Source of the DNA: Pardosa pseudoannulata
Taxonomy: Eukaryota; Arthropoda; Arachnida; Araneae; Lycosidae
Direction: 5' to 3'
Assembly (NCBI GenBank): GCA_032207245.1
Contig: CM063499.1
Location: forward strand, 81,874,249-81,938,248
Length of the DNA stretch: 64,000 bases
The notes under the pieces were generated by a model. The model was given only the letters and a program-made list of their open reading frames with translations. It did not search any database and was not told where the DNA came from. The translations under genes were made by a program, and so were the position numbers. Shown here one piece after another: positions 36,234 through 49,500 of this stretch. The first letter of the stretch is position 1. Each line of letters starts with the position of its first letter.

Positions 36234-36485
36234 ATGTCCAATATAGTTTTAAATGTTGAGGTAATACTGAAGAAAACATTTTTCCTTCTCCCGTTTCTTG
36301 ATAATATAGATTTCATGTAATGCATATAATAATGTATACTTTATTTTCTTTATAACAGGATACAGAACGTTATCCTTTTGTTAAGAAATACAAGAAAGCA
36401 TCAAAGATATCTCGTGTAAGCGTTCAACAAAATTTTGCTCATAAAGGCTGGAACTCTTGTGCGACGCAATTTGATTTAACTTGTG
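36234..36485 (+). CDS. SPIDR: SPIDR exons 1 and 2, with the intron between
   Basis: Exon 1 (36234-36260) gives nine residues, MSNIVLNVE, and ends at GAG before gtaata. Exon 2 (36359-36485) follows an ataacag acceptor in phase 0 and gives 42 codons, starting DTERYPFVKKYKKASK and containing GWNSCATQFDLTC. The basic stretch followed by W-N-x-C resembles the start of vertebrate SPIDR (KRKRSWNTEC). The last G joins exon 3. Confidence 0.8.
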
Positions 36486-37460
36486 GTATGGTGATTTTTC
36501 TCTTAATTTTTTATCATGTATTAATTTTGTGTGATGTCATAAGTTTAAAATTTTTTTCTTCATTATTATGACTTACTGTAAACATTTACCAAAAGACTAC
36601 AAATTCAGTATGTAACATAAATGAAGTTATTGCTTCCAATCAAATTAGTATTTTCATTTTATCTTGGAAATGGAGATTTTCACCGTAGGCTCTGGTCCCT
36701 TAGGAACTGTTGTGCCGAGGAGGAGTTAGTATTTAATACTTTGCTGAAAATTTGGATTCAAGAGATAAATCATATTTGTGTCCTAATTTCCTGCTATAGT
36801 CCACAGATTATATGTAAAAAAAAATTCAATTTTTCTTCTAATGCATATCTATGCATATCTCATGCAACCACTCTTTATTATCTGCTGTTAAAAGTTTTTT
36901 TAATAGAAAAAATTTACAAATATCTTTCTTAAAGAATAATAGGTAGCAGACCTGCTTATATTTACACAGAAATTTTGAGATGAGGATAAAAATCCTGCTT
37001 TTAATTTAAAACGAATACCCAAATTTATACAAGGTTCCCACGGTCCTTAAAAGTCCTTAAGAACTTCTAAATTTTAGTTTTCATTTTTAAGGGCCCTTAA
37101 AACTACTTAATTTTTGTCAAAGGTCCTTAAAAACTCCTTAATTTTTAAATTGGAATGCGATCAATTTCTCCACCGATGAGATCCATAGTCTCATGTGATT
37201 GCCTATCATGACAATTTTTTTTCTTATTTACTTTTTTGACAAATAAATAATCTTTTGTGTACTTAAAATGTTTAAAGTATGAAGTCAGCTGTCCTTTCCT
37301 AATAGCTAACAGTCGTGCAAATTTTAATTAAAGAAGCATGGAGGAGGGGGGTTTGTAGATATTTCAGTTACTTATGGAAGTTTAATTTTCCTTGCATTGA
37401 ATGTAATAGGAAAGTCTAAAACTTTCTTCTTTCCCAGGCAACATCGGGTATAATCAGCTA

Positions 37461-37508
<48 letters not shown>

Positions 37509-40500
37509 AATGTATATATTAGTCATTTTTAAACTCTCAGGAAGTACTGTTTATAATGTTTTTATTCATAATTTATTTTTAATTTGATCACTCAAAAAAC
37601 TTTAGATGTACATTTTTCAAAATTAGGTTTTGTCAAATAGATTTATCTTATATTAATTTTTAGGCATTTTTAAAAACTTAACTGTTATATAAAGGCATAT
37701 TAGAAGTGTTTGGTAAACATTTTATAAGAATCTCTAGCAAGTTTAGTCTACAGGAGCATTTTAATAAAATAAGAAAATTCATAAAACAGTAATGTTTAAA
37801 CACATTGGATTTTAAAAATAAAATCTGATTATATAATAAAAAAAAATCTGATTCTATGATAAAAAAAAAAATTTCAACTTTTCCTTATTTTGACTTTGGG
37901 TGAATTGTTTAGATTTGTTGTTCTGTATAAAATTATATTTTCCTATAAAATTCACATTTTTTTTTCATTTTTAGATGAAAGTGAATATGATATAAAATCA
38001 TCACCTACTAATTTCTATAAAACATCTAATAAAAGAATACCTATTCAAGAAGAATATCCCAAGAAAAAACCCATGCTTGTTGAAATTAGCAATATAAAAT
38101 CTCTTTTTAAAGAGAATGAAATAAAATTTCTGCGGGAAAATTCATTTCAAAATTATGGTGACCTCAAGAAAAATATATGTAAGAACAAGATAGTCTCAAA
38201 CAATTCCTACAGTAAAAGAATAAAATCGACATCTTTAAAATTTGAAGATTTAAATGCAGCCTTTCATGTTAAGAAAGAACATATTAGAGAATCACCTAAC
38301 TTTCCTGATGATTCCCACGAATTAATTTCAGACTACAGTCCCAGTAAAATAAGCAGCCATGAAAAAGAACAATCTAAAAAGTGGAATAAATTGAAAAATT
38401 CATTTGAAGCTCTTTTTAATAACTCTTTTGGTGAAAAATGCGAAAGTAAAAATATTGATTCTGCCAATTTCATCAGCAATAATTTCATTCCAATGAAAGT
38501 TAAATCACCAAAGATGTCGAGTACAACACATTCCTTGGTTTTTGTTGAAGATAAAAATGAAACTCTTTTTACTCCATCCAGTATTAAATTTAAAAACAAA
38601 AATTTTAATTCTCATAAACTTAAAAAATGTTCATATTCTGATCAAATTCTATCAGAAAGCAATTATGAAACTAGCCAACTTCGATTTGTTAAGGAAAGTG
38701 AAACTGTCACTAATAACTGCATCAGTGACTTGAATGGGAACTGTGTCAACATAATTGATGATGAATCTAGTCCTGAAGTCAAATCACCAAGTACTTTTTG
38801 CACTTTTCCACCCGCTGCTAAAAGGCAAAACTTTAAAAGTATGCATGAAACTTTCAAGTGTGAAAATTTAAAAGAAGACAGTGACTCTAAGGGTGATATT
38901 AATCCTAATTATGATTTTCCTAACTCCTCAAATGACATTTATAATGGCATATCTATGCCATGTGTTGAAGAAAATGAAACTTTAATCAGTAAGTATTCCA
39001 GTGATTGTAGCACTGACTCTAACAAAATATATCAGGAATCTAGTCCTGTACAAGCCAAATCTCCTGAAATTGGCTGTATGCCTCAGTCTGTACCGAGTAT
39101 TCAGCATTTTGAAGATGATAGAGCATCAACTTTTAATAAAAATTTTGCAATGAATGCCAAAAGTACTGTTTTTGAAGTAAGTTTCTAGTTTTATAATTTC
39201 TGTTTATATATTTTTCTCATTTATAAAAATATTTAACATTTGTTTTTAAAAACAGGTAGAAAAAAATCAGCAAAACGTTTTGTTAGATTATATCTATTAA
39301 CATTTTATGTTTATAAGATATTTTGGGGGGTGAGCAGGTGGAGGATATAAGTTGGTTACACCTAAAATCTTGAGCATAACACTCGTTAAAATCAACAAAA
39401 TGAATTTATCTATTTTCAGACATAGATTTTTCCTTATATGACTAACACTTCATTGATAGCTATGTTAGAACTTTCACCGTAGCATTGATTTTATTCAGAA
39501 TCCTGTACTTCACAACCTTCCTGTATATAATCCTGCTGTTCCAAGCTCGGCAAAAAGGCCTAGAGCGTTATTATATCGTCCTGACATGGCCCTTCCTCCT
39601 TCTAAACGAAGGAGAGGCGATTGAAACTTTTCTGGTGTTTGTTATCTTTGCTATTTTCACACAATTCATTAAGCACGAGTGGCATGCTTAGTAGCGTGTC
39701 CGCTCATTTGCTCTCTATCCTGAGGTTGATGGTTCTGTCCCTGGCGATGACCACAACCTGCAAATTTTTCTAAAATTAAGTTTTTATGTTTAATTGCCTA
39801 ATTGTTATTTGCTATTTTTTAATGGTAAAGTACCATTTTCTTTATTTTTTAGCTTATTTAATTTTAATTTTTTTCATTTTCTAATATTTTGGGTATTGTA
39901 TCATTCTGCTACTTTGCTCTTGTATATTTTTTGTTTACATAATGTATTGTCTTGTTTTATGTTTATAAAAATCCAAAAAACTGAAAAAATGCTTAATAAA
40001 AATTTTAAAATTTTATAAAAACCAAAAATATATCTTTTTGTTAGTTCTGTCACTTTTTGTTTATTTTTATTTGCCGTGCCGAGTTGCAACTTTTTAATGT
40101 CCCTATTTTTTATTATTGTACTACCTATTTTATGCATTTTCTGAGCTTCATGTTGTTGAATCTATGTATTGCTGGTTACCATATCGAATGGTCATTGTCA
40201 AGGTTACAGTCTAATTATCTCCTAATTTGACAACGCGTTGTTTACTCATAATTTTTTATGAGAACGTCCTCACCTCCTCGCTTCCTTGTGAGCTGGAGTG
40301 TATTAAATTTTTGTTTGGATTACTTATTGCCTAGAGGCCTAAATTTATGTTTTGATCTGATTACGTTCGGAGGTTAAAGTGAAGACCTTACACTTCGCTA
40401 GGTACTCCGTTAAACCCAATTACCTTGCCCTTGACCTTGAGCTATGTTAGAACCCTAAAATGCTATCTTAATATTTAAAGTAAAATTATTTAGCATGATT

Positions 40501-43500
40501 CTTGTTATCAACCCCTTTGCGACCAATGTCTCATATACACGACACAGCGATTTCACTCTTATCAGTCCAGCGTCTCCTCCATGCGATTATCTATGGTTGA
40601 TATTGAGAGATCAGCATAGTGTATGCGTAATAGGAGATCTGAACGTTTCATTTTAATTTTTAATTACTAGATTTAATTATTAGATTGCATTAAACGGCAA
40701 CTTTTTTCCCAACCATTGACTTGTATAGCATTTACGTGCTGGGGTTAGCCGAACAATGGCCGATTGGTTAGGGTGCTGGCCTTTGGTACCAGAGTTTTTG
40801 GGTTCGAATCCCACAGTGGCATGGATGTTCGTAGCCGTTTGGAATCGGCTTTAAGCTGTAGGTCCCGGTCTCATTAGCCCTCGTGTTGCAAAAAGTAGAC
40901 CACAGCACTCCAAACCAAACTAAACCTCAAGGGGTTAAACAATGAAACTGTACTAAAATGTGTTATAAATATATATAGAATGGTGAAAATGACCATTTCT
41001 TATATTTTTAATGAAGACTTCATAATTATTAGATTTGAAAATTGGAGAATTTTTAATATGTAACACATTTTTATGGAATGCATTTTGGTAGTAGGATTAT
41101 AGATTAAATATGGAGTGCATGACTAAAGATAATATATATGAATGAAGTATAAGATAATGATATGTTTTACATCACATGTATATGATTTCATTATTTGAGA
41201 CATTTTAATTATGTTTTATGGTAGATTCAATAGCATATTTTTTGAGTAATTTGTGATTTAATTTTAATGTCATTGTATTTCTGTTTTTTTTTTTTCTTGT
41301 TTAACACTAGTTATATGATCTTTAAAATTATAACTTCTCCTATCCAATTATGTGTTTGTAATTTTATTAGAATAAGACTTTTCTGAAGAGTGAAATGAGC
41401 TTTAAAGAGAGATGTTCATCTTCTAACAAAGGTAGTAATTGGGTTCAATCTTTGAACTGGTCTGATATTGCATTAACAAAAGATTCCACATCTGAAAATT
41501 GTGATTTGACCAGAAGAAAAATAATGAAAAATATTGTCCAGTAAGTATAACATCTTGAAATTTTATTTAACATGAGATTATAAGGCAAACTGACTTCTTG
41601 AATGTTGTATAGCACTTGTCATGTTAAAATTCAAATCCTATACTATAATACGAGGAATGGTTGTCAAGTCGAAAATCGCCCCAGAATTAATAAACTGTAG
41701 TAAACTTGGGGATCTGGGGTTTTTGGTCACGAGGAATCGATTGGCATCGGTTTTGACGCGCTAAGGTCACGTAGTTCGGCGCTACAGATAGGGCCGGGTT
41801 CGAACCCCGGTGCGGGCAAACTTTTTTCTCATGCGTCCAAACCAAGTGAAAATTGGTACCCGGGGGTTTTCGACCACGAGGAATCGATTGGCTGTAGTTC
41901 TGACGAATTAATAATAATAATAATAAAAGTCTTTATTGATTTGTCTTTATTCCTTGATATCGGTTTCCATTTTTATTTTCTATCAACTCTAAATATTAAA
42001 TTAATGTAGCAAAGTATATATAACACATAAACGATATAGTAAAAAAAAATAATGCAAACAAAAATTTTGAAAACCAACCACAAAAAATTAAAAAATAATG
42101 CTTCACTAACGTGCCGAAACAACCTCGCCGTTCAATTTCCAAAGCCACACTAAACACAGAGCATATAACTTATCAAAGTCCGTCGCCGCGTTAGTGCGTC
42201 GTCGGCATACCAGGAGGTGCCGCTCTGACGCGCCAGTGCGTCGGTGGCAGCGAACGTGTTAAGGAACTGATTTCGATTTCAAATCACCGTCAACAAAGTT
42301 CGACATTTCAACATTCATCAGATTTCAAGCTACATTTTCAACATGCAGAACGCACCTCTACATGAAATGCTTCAAGGAGCCGGAATTTTGGAACAACAAG
42401 CGATCAACTCAATTATACCCGCAAATGGACAACTAGAAGATACCGTCATTGTCAGAATGCTTCTCCATTCAACACACTTCAATCTTTACACTGCTCACTT
42501 TGTACCATTTCTTTAATTGTATAATTTTTTGTTATCAATTACATTTTATTTTCTATGACTTTTCAAACTTTACCTTTGTATAGAATAGTTCCCTTTCCAA
42601 ACAACTTTGTTTAGAATAGTTTACAATGGTGCACTTTAACCGGTTATCTTTTCACTAATGGTTTCACAAATTTTCTTATGGCATGTATTGTTTTGATAAA
42701 TCACAATTGAAAATTTAAATCTTCGAGTTAGCTTCGATACCTGTTTTCTCCGAGCGGAGCTCGGTCACCCGGTACTTAATATAAATGAGAAAAATATAGC
42801 TTAACATACAAAACTGAGTATAATGAATTGTCAAATGTTATGCATTTGCTTTAAAATCATACTTTTATGGGCATGTGACTTAATCTAGATTAAATTTTAT
42901 TCAATATTATAATTTGTAATTCTGTATACACACACACTCCAAATTCACAAATGGAGCTAATAGAATTACAATCAAACATTGAGCTAAAATGCCTTTACGA
43001 AGGAAATAAGATTGAGTATTATCAAAAATATATCACCAAAGATAAGTTTTCCAAATTTAAGACAATTGGCAATGTGCATTATATCAGCATTTGGCAGGGC
43101 CGTAGCCAGAAATTATTTTCGGAGGGGGACATTGTTTTTTGTGAAGGATACTTCAGTAAAACTAGAGGTTTTCTTATGTATGTATACTCCTAATTAGTAT
43201 CATAATGGGATTTTAAAATATCAAAATGATTAACCCATCCACCGACCACCCTCCCCACCTTTTTCCCTTTCAAAACAGTCACCCTTTTCGTAAATTCCAG
43301 ACGGAACTTACCGTACCATACTAGAGTTGCCGGTTTAAAAGTTGTCAGGCTACTTTTAAGTTATTTTCCCTGCAAGGTAAAGGAGTTCCGTTACGCAAAA
43401 TTAATTTCTTTCATTTATTATCGCTTTGCAATATTTTTTTTCCTCAAAAGTGTGCGATACGAGTGTGAACGAGAAGGGGTCGACAGGTCCATTTTTGAAC

Positions 43501-46500
43501 AGGAATTCACTGTCGAACCCCCGTTGACGCGTCCGTTCAGTGGGTTAAAAAATGATATAAATGAACAAATTTTTACCCTTGAATGAATCATGTAATAACT
43601 ACACAATGAATTATAAGTAAAATTAACATTGAAAATATATAAACTATACATAGTATTAAATTCCAATTTTTAAAACAGAAGTATAACTAAAGAATCAGAA
43701 TAATTTTGAAAGAAAATGAAAATGTTCAAATTTTTACTTTTTATTATAAAATATGCTTTTTTTTAAAATTTGAGTTGCCAAAAGTCCTAGTCAATCTGTT
43801 CTTACATGTCAAATCCAATTTGCACCTACTCCTTAACTCAATATCACTTCTCTAATCCCACTTTTGTCTATGCACAGCTAGGAAGATGATATACACATGG
43901 TCCATTTTTTTTTCCACGAAACAGTATTTTAGAATTTCAAAGGGGGACCAGCCCCCTAAATCCCTCCCCTTGCCTATGGCCCTGGCATTTGGAACTACTT
44001 ATCGCTGCGAATCATTTTTTTCAGAATTAAACCTGGTAAAAACAAAGTGTTACAAGTTGCTTGATAAAAGCATGACCAATCAGCTATGATGCGCGTCGAC
44101 TACATTATCCGTTGATATTAACAAAATCTTTAGTAAAATACAAAAACAAATCTCACATTAATTTAAAAATAATACATGTGGTAGTGCTTGTGAATAAACT
44201 ACAATATATATATTTATAGTATAAATATAATAATAATATTTTAACCCTTATGATTAGGGAAGAAGATAAGGTGTTGGGGGTGATTATATATACAGTATAG
44301 TTAATGTTTATATTCGTTGTAGTTATGATATATATATATATATAACACAACTTTTATGTACTGTCACAGCTGGCACTGTAAAAATGCATATTTTGAATAT
44401 TGCACAATAATAAAATCCCCTATATAATAATAGCCTAAGTTGTCTGTCCACGAATTTATGAAGCGGTTGTACCTGGAATGGATACAGGCATTCATATTGG
44501 ATTTTTTATGAGTTAGGGTTAGAAAAATTCAAAGCAAGTTCGAAATCCACCCCATTCCACCTTTTTGAGTGTTTAATGCTATTATTTCAAGTCTTATTTT
44601 GCCTCTTATTCTGTACTAAATTCATTCTTGATATGAATTTAGTATAGAATAAGAGAGAGCAGCGAGGACGGAGCTTAATATTTAAACTGGACTGTGTTTA
44701 CTCGCCGCTCATATACTCTAATTAGTTCCTTCACCATGTGTAGGCCTAGTACGTTCGGTAGAGGATCTGCCCATTTCTCATTGTACTTCTCGGGTTGACA
44801 GTTCTGTCCCCGACACAGCCAAACTTTTCTAAATGTCTAATCAATTTAATATTTTCTGCTTTTTCTTTTAAATTCTTATTCCTAAAGTTGTTTTATTATT
44901 TTCAAAATTGTTTTATTATTTTTAAAATAAATGTTTACTGTTTTTTCAACTTTTTATCACTTAAACTTTCTTTTCGTAATGTAATAATAGCCTAAGTTAT
45001 CTGTCTGTCTGTCCGCGAATTTATGAAGTGGTTGGACCTGGAATGGATACAGGCATCCATATTGGATTTTTGATGAGTCAGGGTTAGCAAAATTCAGGGT
45101 TATCTTTTGCTTTCTGAAAAAATAAATTTATTTTCCAATTATAAAATACGGTTTGTAATTTTGTTATGGTTTTACTGTGTCCTCTAAATCAGTCATATTG
45201 CTATAGTCATGTTTCTACTTGAGGTTAAATAATATGCATTTTTATTTATATAGTTTTTAGTAAATGCATATGATAAAACTAAATCTGTTTGAAATTATCA
45301 AATTTATGTGTAGTTTGAAATATATATATAATAACAGCAATAATTTATTAAAAATTATTAAATAACAAAAATTTATAAATTTTTGATTAATTTTTTTTTT
45401 TTTGTGAGTGTTTTATCTTTAAAATATTTCAAAATGCATACTTATTTCTGAGAAATTTCAGAAAAAAAGCTGACATATTTTAGCAAAAATATTTATATTT
45501 TATTCCTTTGAATATATCAGATTCTGTGTATTTTCTGGGTTTCCTGATGTATAATACAAATTTGGACTTCTAACCTTAGAAGTAATAAAGATTGATAGGT
45601 TTTTTTTCCTTAAAGTTTTTTTTGTTTCTCATGATTTTTGCTCACATAATTTATTATTTAGTAAAGATTGAAGATAACTAGAATAATTTGCTAATTAAAA
45701 AGGTTCTTGACATCTGCACAGGGCTTTGAACCGTAATTTTTTTTGTTCCGGTTTTCGTTCCGGTTCAACTAAAAAATTAATATCGGTTCAGTTCCGGTTT
45801 TCGCTCCGCCAAAAATAACGGTTTTCGGTTCAGTTCCGGTTTTCGCTCCGCCAAAAGTAACTGTTTTCGTTTCAGTTCCAAATGAATAATTTCATTTTAT
45901 GTATATTCTTATTTTTACTAAAAATATAATTCTATCATAAACAAAAAATGTAATTCTATCAAAATTTAGAAGATTTTATTCTTTTTTTAATTGGTACACT
46001 ATGTGAATTGATACAAACAGCAGGCCTAATGAAATACTACTATTACGAAACATTTGAATCGCCGCCATTACCAAACACCCATTTGATGCGCAGAAGATTT
46101 GATAGATGCTTCATGCTACGTCACTTAGGGCCTCTCCTGTCTACTCCTCCCTGATCTAAAGAGTCTATACAAACATCCGTGGATGATCGCATGCTGAGAT
46201 GTGAAAAATAAAATATAATTCGATATTTTTCTTAAAAAATCATCTATACTTCTAGTTTAATCAACTGAATTAAATATGTCTTCTACAAGTAGTTTCATGC
46301 GAAACTGAAACAGAAAAATACTAGTGAATATCAAAATAGGAAATCGAGAAGCAATATACATGTAATGATAATTATAAAGTTGACGTTAAATTAGAAAATA
46401 TTGATAAGTTGGTAACAGTAACAAAATGACTGAAAGATATATCGAACCGAAATAAACCGATATTTTTTTCAGTTCAGTTCCGGTTTTCGTTCCGACCAAA

Positions 46501-49500
46501 ATAACGGAACCGAAAACCGGAAAAGGTTTTCGGTTCAGTTCCGGTTCGAAGCCCTGCTTCTGCATCACATTTTTTTATTCACATAATTTATTATTTAGTA
46601 AAGATTGTAGATAACTAGAATAATTTGCTAATTAAAAAAGTTCTTGACTTCCACATCATTTTTTTGTTCACATAATTTATTATTTAGTAAAGATTGTGGA
46701 TAACTAGAATGATTTGCTGATTGAAAAAGTTCTTTTTATAGCTTTTGGGAATTCTGTGACTCTTACTTTGGTGTCATTTTCTTGTATTGGACAAATCATT
46801 GTAACTAAGTGCTATGCATCTGAAGAGGAAGAAGAAAGAATTAGAGATGTCTTATTCACTATGGAAGTTGAGGATTCTCATCGAAACTTTCTGCTTTCTA
46901 TTTTTGATAAACTCAAAAATGCTTCCTGTGAAGTAACGTTTCAGAATTTGGGATGGAAACCTTTCATAGTTCTTTTTAAGAAAGCCATATTTTCTAAATT
47001 ATGTCTGAAATCTAAGGATATGTTTGTACTGTATCCACCATGGTAAGTTTTTATATTCTTATTAAAATTTCAATAGACATATTAAAACAAGCTGAATATG
47101 AACTATTGTATATATTTTATAATCAATGAATTGAAATTTTTACAATTTTTCTACAGTTTTTTAATTTGATGAATTCTTTCTTATTATACCTCTGTTACCT
47201 TTAAAATCAATTTCTAAGAACACTTTCCCACTTACTGACACGACAGCAACAAATCTTAGACGACTGTCATTCTCTGACATCGGCGCACGTAAAATTCACT
47301 AAGATGATCTAGTCACTTTCCCACTAGCCGATTCAATGATGATTTTGTCGATTTTGAATGGCCAATATAGTATATTGGGCAGTTTTGTTGTTTCGCACTC
47401 GCTATTCCTTTTGAATCGATCCGACATTGAGAGCTATCGCTACTCACATTGTTTGCTTTGGATTAATAAATTATATTTTTTTGTAATACAGTTGATACAT
47501 GACTTTGTTTTTAAATTCATTATTAATATAATATTTAAATGCTTAGATTTCTTATGCATTAAATCTACACATTCTGCTCAAATTTTAATGTTATGTTATT
47601 CTTGCCTGCTTTATCATAAAATGTAATTTTATTGTAGTTTTGAATTTCACATCTGTTATATTAAGTTCTCAGCTGCAGTAATTAATAAGTTCATTTATCA
47701 CATACTGTTGCTTTTGAAAGCAAATTACTGAGTATATCAAATTTGGATTTAAGATTATTTAATAAATTTAAAGAGGTAAAGTTATTAAAGAAAAAAAACC
47801 GATGTGGTAAATGTGCTAATAGTTAAAATTAAATAGATTTGAAAAGGAAAATGAAAAGAACAAAAATAATTACATAAAATTAGAAAAGAGCAATTAAAAT
47901 TGAAAATATTTTTATCTATATTTTGAATATATTATTGTTTTAAACAAAAATCATTTTAAACTTTAGAAGAGATGCTATAATTTTAGCAGATTTAAGAGAG
48001 TTACAGAAAAAGTAAAATCAAAATTTTTAAAATGGAATAGTAAAAAAAGACACCGGGAATCAAACCCGAGGCAGAAAATTGAAAGTGCAGCTTGCTAACA
48101 CTACGCCAAAATGACTTGCAGGTTAGAAGTTAATTGATTTTATGACAAAAAAAAAGAGGTGGAGCCAAAATTTCACTAGCGTACTGCCGATGGAAAAAAG
48201 TATAACAAATTGGCACCTAGTATTAGCATACAATGTTTTTAAAATGTGTGTAATGAAACAGTGTTGCAATTTACTTTTCTTACAATAATTGGTGTACTAA
48301 GTCTATAAAAGTTACTACTTTAGTCATTATAAAACTAGCACGAGCTTACCACCATCTTTATATGAAACGATTATCGTGTAACGATATTGGTAGACTGGAA
48401 AAACTGCTTTCTAGACGACATGTTACTGGTTTGTTGCGGCATTATTTATTGGCCGATACAGACGTTGTTGTATCGGTGAGTGGGAAAGCGCTCTAACTAT
48501 CATTTTATGTATTAACACAAGAATACTTTTATAGCTTTGTGAAGTTTTAAGAATGTATTAATTTAATATTTTTTTATCTCTAGAATGATGCAACTTATTC
48601 TCATAGAATTTATATGTACTAAAACCTAATATTATTATTAATTCAAGAGTGAAAGAAAATGATGAAAAAAATATCTTCATTATCTGAGATATCACTGTAC
48701 ATAATTTGCATATGTTGTAGCATTTGGTTTAGATAATTATAACTTTTGTTTATTGATATTTGTGGTTTGTTTCTTGATATTTTAGATCAGTAAAGTTCTA
48801 TTTTATAAAAACAGTATTAAATTTCCTTAATTTTTTTTATTTAATAGGCAGATGCTACATGGGACATTTTTACCAGTTCCTGTTATTTTATGTACATATT
48901 ATGCCGATAATCTCTATAAATCTGCAGACATTCCTATTACACCTCACCTAATTCACTCTCAGCCTGGTATGTAGTAAAATTGATTTAATTAAAAAAGTTT
49001 GGGGTGTGAAAATTCTTGTATAGCACTTGAGTCTTTAGATGCATTGTAAATCCATTCAATTTGAATTCCTTTCTAATCAATATTTAATCATTAAAATTTT
49101 TTTCTTTCCAGATTTATTAATGTTTTGCTTTTGATAGTAACTTAGGTTTATAAATTGGCTATGAAATTGAGTTATGAAATGTGTTTTATTGTTCAGAAGT
49201 TTATATAGTGATTGAATAATTTACTTGTGATATGTCTTTGAAAATAATCAAATATTCGGGTGTAATAAAGAAAATAAAAAGTATTGATGATCAGGTAGTT
49301 GGATAATCTAATATTTATAAACAATCCTAAGTTTAAATTAAAACATCTGATTTAGAAAATAATATATCAAACAATTGATATCTTATCTGTTCAGGACCTA
49401 AAGCCAATAGTGTACTGTTGATTCCTGCCATCCAGGGTAGATGCCAAATTACTAACCCTCCCCAATTAAAAAATATATTATTATCAAGAAAAAAATTTTT

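Noticed and set aside
38333..38857. Short frames on the minus strand and other plus frame inside exon 3
   Set aside because: Shadows of the SPIDR coding exon.
40750..40922. Possible tRNA gene
   Set aside because: It has internal promoter boxes but continues into a SINE body found in other copies.
42340..42490. Gag-like reading MQNAPLHEMLQGAGILEQQA
   Set aside because: Short, no zinc knuckle or partner domains; could not be tied to any retroelement.
42951..43190. Candidate for the missing SPIDR exon (EYYQKYITKDKFSKFK)
   Set aside because: Phase does not fit exon 4, and the frame continues after the hAT insert as a transposase tail.
48050..48125. Possible tRNA gene on the minus strand
   Set aside because: Box A and B and a T-stem are present but the acceptor stem does not pair.
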